From contig OZ020622.1 in NCBI GenBank assembly GCA_963971575.1, positions 15,626,879 to 15,690,878 of the forward strand: a stretch of DNA of 64,000 nt, in the 5' to 3' direction. The notes under the pieces are model-generated. The model was not told the origin of the DNA and searched no databases. It saw nothing but the letters and a program-made list of their open reading frames with translations. This DNA comes from Liopterus haemorrhoidalis. Taxonomy: Eukaryota > Arthropoda > Insecta > Coleoptera > Dytiscidae. Positions 34,201 through 44,990 of the stretch are shown here, in pieces. A program made the translations under genes and the position numbers. How positions within the stretch are numbered: position 1 is the first letter of the stretch; every line of letters begins with the position of its first letter.

Positions 34201-37200
34201 GAGCAAAATCTCAAAATTGTCCCGGTTTGAGAAAATGATATTATGGTAAGTCTATGTAATAGGGAAATATTTAAAATAATAACGAAATATTTGAAATACT
34301 AGGAAAATATTTGAAATACTGAAGATATATTTGAAATACTATGAAATACTTGTAAAGTATTTTAAATACTGACATTTTCAGACAGCAAATATCAAATACA
34401 AACACCACGGAGAAAGTATTTGCAAATCCAAATACCAAAAGCATTTTTTTGAAGTACAGTGGATATCGTTTATAAAGACGTTAAATGCCAATGAAATTCG
34501 GTCGTTATAACCGTAGGCAAGAGTTACAAAACAAAAAAAAAAAACAATCCAATTTTTCCCAAATGTAGCAATGCAAAATCTGTTTTAGCCTCTTTTAAAT
34601 TTTGATTAAACCTGAAAAATGCTGAATTGTTTCAACTGCTGAAAATGCATCCTTTATAGTAGGTGTTTGGAACTCGGTTGTTTCTTCCATTTCCACTTCA
34701 TCGTTGTTTATTTCTGACGCCAAATTCGGATCTGACCCATCTAAAATTTCATCTTCCATCATATCCTCCTCCGTTTCGATTTCTTCATCAATATTTGAAA
34801 AATTTACATTAATAATTTTCTTTTCGCCATATCGATGTCGATGACGTACCTTCAACTTGTAGTAAACCACTGAATGAATATGTTTATCTGTCGCGTTTCG
34901 CCTTGCCTTTTCATAACTCGGTAATTCCCCTAGCCAATTCGGTACTTCCCCGACGTTTTCGCGTTAGGGAGTTACGTTATATTAATTTTGTCCTAATATC
35001 CGATGTCGTTATACGCGAAAAGTCTCACGTATAAAAAGTTTTGTTTCTCACGGATATTTCGTTATATTAGATGTCGTTATAAACTATATCCACTGTATTT
35101 GAAATAAAATATTTCAAATATCAGAAAGTAATTGAAATACTTTTTCAAATACTTTGTTTCAAATATTCCCAGCTCTGCTCTATTCCTAATTACACTCAGA
35201 ATAAAAAAAATATAATATTAACAATACTACATATTTCGTTTGAAATATTTTTTTGAATCTTCAAACATATCAGAGAAAAATCGTGTCCTTTATCTTGATT
35301 TTTGTGTGAATAATGTATACATATTTTAATTTTTTTAGCGGTGGATTTTTTTAATCAAATAAATATGTTGTACGGAACTATAACTGAATTTTGTACGGAA
35401 GACAGTTGTTCAATAATGTCTGCTGGACCAAAATATGAATATCATTGGGCAGATGGTCATACAGTAAAAAAACCAATTAAATGTTCAGCACCTAAATATA
35501 TAGATTATTTAATGACTTGGGTACAAGACCAGTTGGATGATGAAACACTATTTCCTTCAAAAATAGGTAAAATAATTTTATTAGTTGTTTTGATTTCTTA
35601 AGCTGAGTTCGGGAAGCAAGCTAGGAGTGTTCCGAGCCACTCTGTTTAACTCCAGACTGCTCGAGGAAAACTTTAGGCATTTTTCTCGAACGCTCTGGAG
35701 TTAAACAGAGTGACTCGGAGCACTTTGAGCTTGTTTCCCGAACCCAGCTTTACTGTCCTGATTTTGAATATGTGATAGGTGTTTAAATGTTTTCTATTAT
35801 ATTTTAGGTGTTCCCTTTCCCAAAAATTTCCTTTCAATTGCCAAAACAATATTGAAAAGATTGTTTCGGGTGTATGCACATATATACCACCAGCATTTTA
35901 GCGAAGTCGTTCAGCTCGGTGAAGAAGCCCACCTGAACACATCTTTCAAGCATTTTATATTTTTCGTACAGGTAAGATAACATATTACTATTATTATATT
36001 TTTACTTTAAATTATAATATATTGCAAATGCATGGAAAAGTAAAATAGAAAAAAATAGTGTAAAGCACTCATTAGATAAGGATTTATGCCGCGCTTGTCG
36101 ATTAGAAAAATCGTCGCTTCGCGATTCGTTTTCTAAATGCGACGCGTGCGGCAAAATCATGCCTTAAGCTGCGTTCAGAGCTCTTTTAATTAGTAGACTG
36201 TTCACTGTGCATTGTGGATAAGTTTAGAAAATAGTTTTAACGTTCAAAGCAGCGTTTACAGTTCTGGAAATTAGTGCGACATCTGTGTGTCTTTAAACCA
36301 ACTATGGCGGCTTCGTAAATTAGTCTAATTCTGCTGTCCTAGATTTTTACTAACTAAACCTAACCTAATTACCTAAATTTATCATATTTACTGTTCGTTT
36401 TTGTAATTTTTGGCGAGATTAGTTGTAATCGGCGCAATGACATTTGGTTAGGTTACGTAAAGGCATACAATGTAAACGTTCTCTAAGATGTAGACTGAGA
36501 TAGCCAATGTGTTTATACACATACCGGAAAATTAAAAGGAACAGATCGAAAATTATGTTTTTTTTTAAATTTTATTATTTTGTAGACTATGTCTAGATAG
36601 CTTTGAATGCTCTACTATACCGTAGGGAAAGAAAGTTAGTGGTGATTGATGGCGGAGAGTTAACTGCAGATAGGTACATCAGAGATATTCTTCAAGACCA
36701 TGTTGTACCTTTGCCCCATATATCGGAGAAAATTTCATCCTAATGCAGGATAATGCGCGCCCACACGTCGGTCACTGTGTAACAGACTTTTTAAATCAAG
36801 TGGGTATAACAACAATGGGTTGGTCAGCGTGCTCCCCTGACCTCAACCCTATTGAACATTATTCCAAAAAACATCGTACTAGAAGATTACCTGAGAGACA
36901 TCAACAATATGTACACTACAGGGAAAATAATGAGATTTTTATGTCTGTTCCTTTAAATTTGCCGGTGTCTGTATGTCTGTCTCATTAAAACGACTCACTA
37001 ACTACAAGTTTAGAAAACTATCCACAATCGACAACGTATAACGCATTAAATTTAGAGGTCGGAACGGTTGCTGCCTTACCATATGACAAACTTGTTAAGT
37101 CCGTTCTATATTATACTTTTTTCAATACTATCCAACTCTGACGTCATTTCTACTTTTGATACTACAGAATATAGTGGGGGGAAAAAATAAGAGACAGCGA

Positions 37201-38223
37201 TACCTTCCTTTTATTACTTTGTGATACTTTTCACTGCCAACTTAAAAATTTCTAGGTTCAGGTGACAGACAACAGTTTGATTATAGAACCAATTCTAGTA
37301 ACCAATTTATAAATATTGTTCAATTTTATGCTAAGTTTATATTTAATTATATGTTCTAAATAAAATTCTTATCATCTTAATAAACTTCTAAAAGTTAAGT
37401 TGTAAATAGAAACTAAAAAGGTGGTAGTTTTTTTTAAATTTTTAATGGCCTTTGCAACTTTGACAATTAGCCAGGACAATTCTATTTTTGAAAATTCCAT
37501 GCCTGAATGTGATTTGAACCCGAGACCTTAGGAACGCTTAGGACACTTGTGCTTAACTACGCTACGCCGGCCGGCTAGTTGGTAGTTGGTACGACCGAGA
37601 AGTATACAACTGTCATCCAAAAATTTTACCGAAGTTAGTTTTGAAAATAGTGTAGTTTGTAGTGTAGCATCGAAAATTTGAAGGAAGTATTGTGTTTCAC
37701 ATTATATTTTTTACGTCCGTACTACGCAAAAATCTGTAGTGCATCGCAAAAATGTATAATGTAGGAACTTTAGTGACAATCAACAGTGCACAAGCCATAG
37801 TCTATAGTCTACTAATTTAAGAGCTCTGAACGCAGCTTTATGCAACTTGTACTTTAATATACTATTAAATATAATATAAATTTATTTTTTGGCCATAGTT
37901 TTTTTTTTTTTTTTTAATTAGACACAGTCGTATGAAATTTATGTATATATAATTTTTTTTCTAACTGTAGGCAGTCGTAGAAAAAATATTGTATCGAACT
38001 CATGCTTAAAGCATCTTTTTTCATTCATGGGATTACTGCACTCGCCTACGACTCACGCAATTAAACTTGTTGCGTAAATAAGTTGCTTTTTTTTACTATA
38101 TTTATATTGTTTTTCTTTCAATTGTAATTGTTCAATTTCTAGGAATTTAGTTTAATCGATCGAAGGGAATTAGCGCCTCTGCAGGAATTGATTGAAAAAC
38201 TAACAGCCAAAGAAGCTCGATAA
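29134..38223 (+). CDS. mats: MOB kinase activator 1 (Mats), Hippo pathway
   Basis: Five exons join in frame: 29134-29147 (14 nt), 29237-29403, 35339-35576, 35818-35971 and 38143-38223, giving 217 residues (human MOB1A has 216). The protein is a non-catalytic co-activator that binds and activates Warts/LATS-type NDR kinases downstream of Hippo. It starts MSFLFGSRSSKTFKPKKNIP and contains HQYELMKHAAATLGSGNLR. The zinc-binding residues are visible as the two Cys of EFCTEDSCS and the His pair of YAHIYHQHF. It ends LAPLQELIEKLTAKEAR. All four introns are GT-AG. Exon 1 is tiny, as in other animals. Intron 2 is 5.9 kb and almost entirely transposon; introns 3 and 4 also hold elements, yet the coding frame is intact. 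The gene is head to head with the Ana2/STIL-like gene. Confidence 0.97.
29943..30114. repeat. Short relative of the CAGTCTGTTCCAAACG MITE, left end decayed
   Basis: The body GATTGATTGAAGCTTTTGATC, AACCAACTTCAATATAT and right end CACCTAATCGTTTGGAATAG match the 182-bp copy at 33903-34088. The left terminus is partly lost. In intron 2 of mats. Confidence 0.6.
31350..32767. mobile_element. Foldback element, 1.4 kb with 450-bp inverted arms
   Basis: Arms 31353-31803 and about 32315-32764 are near-perfect inverses (blocks GAGCTAGCAACG, ACCTGGGAGCGGTTGCG, TTGCCAGACAGTTTCGTTG, CCCGGGGAGAATAGGT). TTA flanks both ends, a possible 3-bp TSD. The 500-bp centre contains an ATG at 31915 opening MSEEKEKCVFCSNKSGK, a CxxC-containing N-terminus that looks like the start of a lost transposase, and later a TTTTTAACAG acceptor-like site. 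In intron 2 of mats. Confidence 0.75.
33590..33690. repeat. 20-bp minisatellite GGGAAATATTTGAAATACTA
   Basis: Four to five head-to-tail units of GGGAAATATTTGAAATACTA, with a final unit ending ATATGTAATAG. It is the best-preserved part of the TATTTGAAATA subterminal repeat of the surrounding element. Confidence 0.85.
33692..34262. mobile_element. hAT MITE, 555 bp (TAAACTTACCATA ends)
   Basis: 8-bp TSD TGTAATAG at 33692-33699 and 34255-34262. The ends are TAAACTTACCATACGTCCCG and, inverted, TAGACTTACCATAATATC. The TSD lies within the minisatellite edge, so it inserted there. It is itself interrupted by the 182-bp MITE at 33903-34088. Confidence 0.8.
33903..34088. mobile_element. 182-bp short form of the TTCCAAACG MITE
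   Basis: TA-flanked. The ends are AAGTCGATTCCAAACGATTA and, inverted, CAGGCTATTCCAAACGATTA. The body is shared with 29943-30114. Confidence 0.75.
34455..35097 (-). mobile_element. pogo/Tigger-type element relic with transposase C-terminal fragment
   Basis: TA-flanked (34455-34456 and 35096-35097), with ends CAGTGGATATCGTTTATAA and the inverse of GTTATAAACTATATCCACTG. On the minus strand an open stretch (34595-34870) starts VYYKLKVRHRHRYG and is followed by a Glu/Asp-rich segment, then FQTPTIKDAFSAVETIQHF. An acidic tail with such a helix is typical of the C-terminal end of Tigger/jerky transposases. The DDE core and the CENP-B-type DNA-binding domains are deleted. Pieces of a relative are at about 56980-57110. 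Confidence 0.65.
35601..35750. repeat. 150-bp palindromic MITE, copy 1
   Basis: Nearly the whole element is one inverted repeat: AGCTGAGTTCGGGAAGCAAG ... and its inverse CGAACCCAGCT, with TCTGTTTAACTCCAGA paired internally. The copy at 48586-48727 is related. It fills most of mats intron 3 (35577-35817). Confidence 0.8.
36516..36973 (+). pseudogene. Tc1 transposase remnant in a 454-bp deletion derivative
   Basis: TA-flanked, with ends CACATACCGGAAAATTAAAAG and the inverse of TTTAAATTTGCCGGTGTCTG. The coding part (about 36640-36960) reads VVIDGGELTADRYI, DILQDHVVPL, then after a frame shift LMQDNARPH (second catalytic Asp), MGWSACSPDLNPIEH (catalytic Glu). The N-terminal half with the first Asp is deleted. 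The copy at 58123-59984 belongs to the same family. Confidence 0.8.
37425..37575 (-). mobile_element. tRNA-derived SINE copy
   Basis: On the minus strand the tRNA-like head (GGCGTAGCGTAGTTAAGC, then GGTTCAAATCACATTC) is followed by GGCATGGAATTTTC, TTGTCCTGGCTAATTG, AAAGGCCATTAA and a poly(A) tail. Flanks TGGTAGTT and TTGGTAGTT suggest a target duplication. The same body occurs at 56235-56400. Confidence 0.75.
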
Positions 38224-39519
38224 AGTATACTATGTTCTCTCTAACTTTGTGATTTGTGCTTAATTTTTATTTTTACTATGCAAAGTTATATATTACTTTG
38301 CAAATAATTAGTTAATATGCTTTGTATAGTTGGTCTTGTTGATATTTAGCTTGTTTCAACACGAATTTTTCACTTTATGCAAAGATATTTTTTTTGTATA
38401 GATTTTTGACTATGATGATATGTATATTTTTGTTGCATATTTCTGAATTTATGAGAAATTGGACCAGTTAAAACTTGCAAATGGAGGAAAAAGAAAAAGA
38501 ACATATCGTGGACCAAATTGTAGAATTTGGACTTGGTTACTTTTCGCAGTAAGTCCACGATATGGTCTCAATATTTTACAAGTTTAATTAAAGTGCATTT
38601 AATTTTTAATTCAGAAATATACAACCTATGTTGTGCAATGTTGTGACCAACTTTTAGTTTAACTGAAGTAGCAAATTATTCAGTTTATCGTTAACCTTTT
38701 ACGATACTGACAATTTTCGTACAATTTAAAGCACGAAGCACATTTTTCTTCGAATAGATATGTAATATTAACTGTAGCTAATTATTTTGAAGTTGTAATT
38801 ACTTATACATCAGATTATGTTACGTTTTCATTAAATTTGTGTTGATTAGAACACATATGTAAAACTGCCTTATTTACATATCTTAAATTAGAAATTTGAG
38901 AGCTTATAAAATAAATTTTAACTCCTAAATTCATATTAAATATATTTTGACAATGTATATAGTTAAGAATTTTGGTAATTTTTTAAAATATTTTAACAAC
39001 CCTCGAAAACTTGCATTCTCGCATTTTAAGATTAAAAAGATATCCTTTGCAAATAAGTTATCTACTTTTAAATAAACAATTTAATTTCTTGCGATTAATT
39101 TGACTACTATTTTCAGTTTAGATACAAATACCCTTACTTCAATAACATACAGTACATTCCTTATTTTTTCGCTAGTGAGTTGTTATAAATAATTTCGAGT
39201 TACTAATGCTTAGAATATTCGAGGGTTGTATCTGACCAGGGATCGGCAAACCGACGATCGCGATCGTCCGGTTAATTTTTAAGCAGTCTGAAGTCCATCT
39301 CAAGCATCTTGAAAAAAAAAGTAATAAAAAATACAAAAAAAAAATAGAGTATTCTAAACGTGTGAGCGGAACTAAATGGGAGTTTCATTTTTTTACGTTG
39401 TCACCAGAAAAGAGCTTAAAAGTCCGGGTTATTTCATGATTCATGTTGACATGGTAAAATTTAAAATGCCAACCACGGAAACCAAGGAAACGAATGAATT
39501 TGATGAAAAATAGAATATA
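38224..39519 (+). other. mats 3'UTR and intergenic DNA
   Basis: AT-rich. A possible poly(A) signal AATAAA occurs near 38911. At 39236 a CAGGGATCGGCAAACC stretch looks like a lone hAT terminus, and 39343-39420 begins like a TTCCAAACG-family relic (ATTCTAAACGTGTGAGCGG). No gene is seen. Confidence 0.45.
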
Positions 39520-40215
39520 TAGGCTATTCCAAACGTTTAGGCGGAACTAGATTTTGAAATCTAGTAATTTTTACTCACATTGCAAATTCTAGATTAAATT
39601 GATTATTATTATAAAATGTCATTGCGCCACTGAACACTGCGCATGCGTCACACACAAGTCATTTGTTCAATATACAGAGATTCTAAACAGGTGGGACTGT
39701 GCAGAACTTTTAAAACACAATTTATTTTTAGGTGAAAGAAACCATTGTTTCAGAGCCACTGATAATTTTTGAATTATTTATGGCCGGTTGCTAAAGTAAG
39801 AATTATTCCTAACCCAAGTTAAAATCTTTTGTTTTTGTATGTTGCAGCATACAAAAACAAATTATTTTAACTTGAGTTAAAGAAAACTCTTACGTTAGCA
39901 ACCCGCCATTAGTGTAGTCGTTATGTGCTGCCATCTTTATAGAGTTTGAAGTGGGATATTGTAAATCTTGTCTCTAATTTTTTGTCATTCTTAATACAAA
40001 TTTCCCATTTATTTATTTTATTTGTCTTTAAAATAAGTAAAAATGAGTCATATTTTTGTAATAAATGTCAATCGTTTCTATGGTTTCACTGTTGGAATTT
40101 TAAATTTTTACATGCCAACGTAAAATATGAAATAACCCAAGCAAGGCCCCTTCTCGTGACAACCTAAAAGAACGAAATTCCCATTTAGTTCCGCCTAAAC
40201 GTTTGAAATAGCCTA
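39520..40215. mobile_element. 692-bp TTCCAAACG-family element carrying a nested palindromic MITE
   Basis: TA-flanked, with ends GGCTATTCCAAACGTTTAGG and, inverted, GGCTATTTCAAACGTTTAGG. It is longer than the 406-bp copies. The extra length includes a 128-bp hairpin insert at 39781-39908 (ends TGGCCGGTTGCTAA / TTAGCAACCCGCCA, flanked by TTA on both sides). Confidence 0.75.
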
Positions 40216-40676
40216 TATTATTTTTTATATAAAAAAAAAATCACTTGTTTCCTTGGTTTGTGTGGTTGGCATTTTAAATTTTGCCATGTCAACATGAATC
40301 ACTAAAAACCACGAATCACCATGAATTACTAAAAACCACGAATCACCAGAAAAAAAAGCAGTTTTATTAACATTTCATTCAAGGCTGCAACCACTCGTGG
40401 ATATCAAGCAATTTCGTAAAATACTCGTTGAAATTTGTGTATTTAATTTTCCGTACAAGGTATACAAATGAAATCAGAACATAAGCTGGATATTGCACGA
40501 GATACTTTTTTCATATTTTTTCTCACCGTGGACTTGTGCACTGCTGTTCTGGAGTTAAGACATTATTTCTACAATTAATAAAATTCAATTAACAAATTAT
40601 ATTTTTTCAAGTCCATTTTCCAATTTATTGTTGCGAGAAATCAATTAATTTTTAATTTTTTGAAAGTGACAGCACA

Positions 40677-41087
40677 TACAGTCTGTTCCAAACGGTTAAG
40701 GGGAACTAAATTTTGCAATCTAGTTACTTTCATCGTTTAAATCGTGCTTTTCGACCGTTTTGTTTAAGCTTTGTAAATCATACTTACAATACACATTTTT
40801 TGGTTAAGGTTAATATCATTTTAAATTGTCATTTTCTTTATATTTTGATTTTTTGTATCATTCTTAATACAAATTTCCTATTTATTAATTTTTTTGTCAT
40901 TAAAATATATAAAAAAATAATTTAATTTTGACATAGGTCATTCGTTTCCATGGTTTCATTGTTGTAATTTTAAATTTTGACAGTCCAACGTGAAAAATGA
41001 AATAACCTAAGCAAGGTCCCTTGTCTTGACAACCTAAAAGAACAAAATTCCCATTTAGTTCCGCCTAAGCGTTTGAAACAGACTGTA
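40677..41087. mobile_element. 407-bp MITE, CAGTCTGTTCCAAACG family, copy 3
   Basis: TA-flanked, same orientation as copy 1 and very similar to it throughout (for example TTTAAGCTTTGTAAATCATA and CAAGGTCCCTTG blocks). Non-coding. Confidence 0.85.
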
Positions 41088-41115
41088 TTTGTTACTTCGC
41101 TGCTTGACTACTGAA

Positions 41116-41586
41116 TAAAGCCGCGGTCTGACTGATCGAGTGCTGTCAATCGTTTGCTGTCTAGCAAATTTCAAACAAACGTTAACTAAGGGCATGCGTC
41201 GCACTGAACCATCGTTTGCTGTCAAGTAGCATCAAGTTGTTTGCATTTCTAACCGGTTTGAATTTCACACGACGCCCAAGGCAATAGCACATGCGCATTT
41301 AAGCATATACAGTCCATAACCATATATTATTTGACAGTTGGATTGACAATATTGTATAAAAAACAACTTATTGCCCAAATATTACCTCAAAAATCAAAAT
41401 TAACTGTTTGATAGTATTATTTTAGGTTGGAATATGCACTATTTGACAAGTGAGAAACAAATTTACTTGACACTGAATGATCGGTAATACTCGGTCAGTC
41501 AGACCAGTTATTAAATTTTTAAATGACACTACACGACTCGGCGCTACGTTACACGACGGCGCTCGATCAGTCAGACTGCTGCCTAA
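41116..41586. mobile_element. 465-bp Harbinger-like MITE (GTCTGACTGATCGAG ends)
   Basis: The ends AGCCGCGGTCTGACTGATCG and, inverted, GGCAGCAGTCTGACTGATCG are flanked by TAA on both sides (41116-41118 and 41584-41586). Non-coding. Confidence 0.6.
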
Positions 41587-43004
41587 CTTATCTGCCAGAT
41601 AGCATAGTTTATTCGTAGGAATAACTTTATCTGAAGGTGGAAAGACGCTGTATTGTTTTTATCCGTCAAATAACGTTACCAGCCACTTTATCTGAAGGTG
41701 GGAAGACAAAAATCTATAAAATTTAGTTACTTCCAGTAACTATCAAATTAGGCTTTTGATCATTTTGTTTAGCCAAAACCTACTTCAGTTATTAAAAAGT
41801 GAACTCGTGAAAAATTGAGAAAATAAAAGTCGCTTGTACAACACCGCATAAAATGTATTACTCGTACATTTTTTGTCTTTTTATGCATTATATTTATTCG
41901 ACAAACAGGGTATTATACTATTCATTGTTTTAGTATTCTATTATTAATTTCCATGGTAATTATTTACGTATAATTACGTAATTAACAATGAAAATTATGG
42001 AAATTAATAATTAAAATTCTGATGTATAAGTAATATATCAAAATTGTTTGTTAGTTGTTTTCAAACGTTATAGTTAAAAATATTTATAATGTCCGATCTG
42101 ATAATTACTTTTCTGCTTTTTAGCGATTATAATTAGAATTTATTGTATATAATGTTTCGTTACAAGAACTGAAGTTTGTAATAAAGTACGGTAATGATAA
42201 AACGTATGAAATAATGTATAACTTCAGAGTTTTGTAATTGAACAAGGTGCAACTCTGGTTAAAATGTTCTTATATATTTGAGTGTTTTGTTTTTAACGCA
42301 TTGTATAGTGGAAGGAAGTATTTTTGTTTTCAGTTGTCCCCTATGCAAGGGGTGGCGAACCTATGACACGAGTGCCAGTAGTGGCACGCAAACGATTTGA
42401 AAACGAAATCATTTTTATTGTAATGTATTGGGTTGATGCAAAACTTCGTCCAGTTTTTTTGACAAAAATTGAAGAAACATTTTATTTGCACATCACTAAT
42501 TAAATGTAACTTTTAACATTTAATTAGTGATGTGCCGGATCATATAAAAGCCAGATCCGCGGATACGGATACGGATTATGTGCCTCCTGATACGAATCTT
42601 GCATTGCAGTAGAAAAACCCAAAACCCTGAAGCGTTAGTTAGATGTGTCGTGCTGTTTCTACAAGCCAAATAATGCAAACTGAGGGTACAAACTCGTAGA
42701 AAGATTGTTACCGGCGCCTATAAGCGCTTGCTAACTTGTGCCGACCAGCGAGAGTAAATATTGCTTTACTTTCAATTATACCCGGGCACGTAGAACGCTT
42801 GAAACATACGGTGATGGGTGACAGGAATCTTTGAAACATTATTTCTCAGCTTACAAGAAGCTGACAATCAGTTTTATGACATTTTGTTGATTTTTTGATA
42901 GTTATTAATAAAATTTATTTATTTAAATGCGAATTACTTATTGCCAGAATAAATGTTATTATTTTGTTATGAATTTTCTTTCCAACGTATAGTCTACAGT
43001 AGGC
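41587..43004. other. Intergenic AT-rich DNA with repeat ends
   Basis: No gene is seen. 42345-42370 (GGGGTGGCGAACCTATGACAC) looks like a single hAT terminus. A perfect 20-bp palindrome with an 8-nt loop lies at 42488-42535. 41590-41730 contains a direct repeat of AACTTTATCTGAAGGTGG about 60 bp apart. Confidence 0.45.
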
Positions 43005-43795
43005 ATGTGCAACTTCCAAAAGACCGAGGACCAGATAGCGATCTGAAATACATTCGCGGGCCAGAATTTTATAAGGAACTTTTTTTAGAATCATCAGTTT
43101 TTTTTTTTTTTAATTACTTCACTGAAATTTTCTTTATTATAAAAAAATAAATCATTCTACAATTTCTAAACTATGCATAGTTCATAACAAGTTCATAACA
43201 TCCATAAAAAACATAAGAAAAAAATAAAAAATCTGTTATAATGCATAAATATTGTTAGATAAGTACAAAACATTTGTTTAATTTGAATGGGACGGTTGAG
43301 ACTTCATACTGCTCACAAGTTTGTTAATGTTCGGGAAAACAACTGATGTAGAAACACGCAACGTATTTTCTAGGTTCGAATCCGTTATTCGCGTCCTTGT
43401 TTTTGATATAACGAACTTCATCCAAGAAAAAAACTTCTCACATTAGTAAGTGCTTCCAAAGAGCGTTATTCTCTTCTGAGCAAAAGCTGTGAGTTTCGGA
43501 AATTTGTCAACTAAGAAATATTTCTTATAAAACTCAATTAGTGAAATCCCCTTCATTTTTGATTTTAAATCAGAGTTCTTCTGTAGCTCAAATAGTTAAA
43601 CTTGCAGAGAAAGTGGCGCTTGTTCCACATCAACAGCAACCGTTTAACCGCATTTGATCTCTGAAAACAAAGTTATACTCGCGGACCAGATTCAATGGGA
43701 TTTTGGATAATTACCGCGGGTCGGACAAAAGGATGCGACGGGCCTAATCCGGCCCGCGGGCCGTATGTTTTACATGCCTGTTCTACATAGTGGCA
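43005..43795. mobile_element. Degenerate hAT element (AGGCATGTGCAAC / TTTACATGCCTG ends)
   Basis: The left end (TAGGCATGTGCAACTTCC, then GGGCCAGAATTTT) and right end (CGGCCCGCGGGCCG, then TTTTACATGCCTG) are imperfect inverses with GGCCCG-type subterminal sequence. The flanks TAGTCTACA and TTCTACA are similar, a worn 8-bp TSD. No transposase frame. Confidence 0.5.
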
Positions 43796-43917
43796 TGTTT
43801 TAGTAGATATATTACTCCCCCAAGTAAGCACAGGAACATATTTTATAAACCAGGCCACTTTTTTATGAAGAAATTTTGGTAATCAAGCACTGGTAATAAT
43901 GTTTCTACGGGTCCACT

Positions 43918-44640
43918 AAACCAGTGGTCTTCAACCCGCGGACTGGTGTCGGTCTGCGAAATATTTCGACCAAATCATGTAGATGCTCACTTCTATTCAC
44001 TAGTATATAGCACATTTTTTTAGTCGACTCAGAAGCTAACTATTGTCCGAACCATGATTTATTTAATATTTACCAGCCCCAATACAACGCCTCTCGCGGC
44101 TATTTTTCATACTTCTGAAGAAGCTAGATCTTTGGAATAGTCGTTTATAAGAGGAAGATATAGAAATGTTTCCACTTTTGAAAGAATTTTTGATTGCTGC
44201 TGATGTCAACCAGAGAGTCATATTCAACAATAAGTGAACATTTAAGAGCATTAGCTGAATATTTTAATAATTATTTCCCTGAAAATGAGGATCCTCGAAA
44301 AGGTAACCTCTGGATTAATAATTCATTCATTCATTGGAAGATATAAAGTCATGTGCACTTGATCTTCGTGAAAAAGAAAAGCTGATCGAGTTGTCTTGTG
44401 ATGTCACTCTGGTGTCCAGACATAAAATTCAATCATTGTCTCAATTTTGGAAATTGTTAGAAAAAGAATATCCATCTTTGAGTTATAAAGCTATCAAATT
44501 CTTAGTCATTTTTTCGACTTCCTATTTGTACGAAAAGATTTTTTCAGCCATGTCAATAATAAAATCCAAACAGAGAAATCGAATGGATGTTAATACAGCG
44601 CTTCGTCTCTAACGATAATTATCTGGCTCGGTAACCTAAG
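43918..44640 (+). pseudogene. ZBED-type hAT transposase C-terminal remnant
   Basis: The element starts CAGTGGTCTTCAACCCGCGG. Downstream on the plus strand, in changing frames: EMFPLLKEFL, LRALAEYFNNYFPENEDPRK, then in frame 44334-44612 EDIKSCALDLREKEKLIELS, KLLEKEYPSLSYKAIKFLVI, SYLYEKIFSAMSIIKSK and NRMDVNTALRL. This is the hAT dimerisation domain (F-x-EYP-LS ... FSAM-IK-K-RNR) of SCAND3/ZBED5-like transposases. At least two frame breaks; the catalytic N-terminal part is gone. The right terminus is not identified. Confidence 0.75.
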
Positions 44641-44990
44641 GAGGTGGTTTGGAGATACATCCACAGAATTATTTCGGAATACAACTGATGAGACAAGAGA
44701 AGATTGACACGCCATCACTTATTATATACATAAAGTTTATATGCTATTTCCGTCAGTATCGGGATGAAATGTACGAATTTGAGACTATTCTTAAATTAAA
44801 TTCGAGGACAAATAAAGATACATTTGTACGTTACGTGCACAAAACGCATTTGATTGACCTTCATACAATGTTTTAAATATTTATAGGTGATGAAGTATGT
44901 AAGAATATAGTGGAGTTGTGCCGGAAAGAAACCTATTTTATCCTATAGTTACTACAATAATTACTATGCTTTTATCTCGTCTTTAGTATT

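Larger units (their letters stand above)
30118..35172. mobile_element. 5 kb hAT-like element with TATTTGAAATA subterminal repeats
   Basis: The outer ends, AGCTGG-ATTATTTGAAAT on the left and its inverse (ATTTCAAATATTCCCAGCTCT-like) on the right, enclose many copies of TATTTGAAATA/TATTTCAAATA. They cluster at 30120-30340, 30600-30690, 33330-33690, 34260-34400 and 35090-35170, in opposite orientations on the two sides. Within it lie a foldback element (31350-32767), a hAT MITE (33692-34262) and a pogo relic (34455-35097). No transposase of its own is found and no clean TSD is seen, so the boundaries are approximate. Confidence 0.5.
36164..37840. mobile_element. 1671-bp Harbinger-like element (AGCTGCGTTCAGAGCTCTT ends)
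   Basis: TTA flanks both sides (36164-36166 and 37838-37840). The ends AGCTGCGTTCAGAGCTCTT and their perfect inverse are visible. It is non-coding apart from the nested Tc1 fragment (36516-36973) and a SINE (37425-37575). In intron 4 of mats. End and TSD style resemble the element at 8364-9610. Confidence 0.75.

Noticed and set aside
34595..34870. Independent 91-residue acidic protein gene
   Set aside because: It is wholly inside a TA-flanked pogo-type element and resembles the acidic tail of its transposase.
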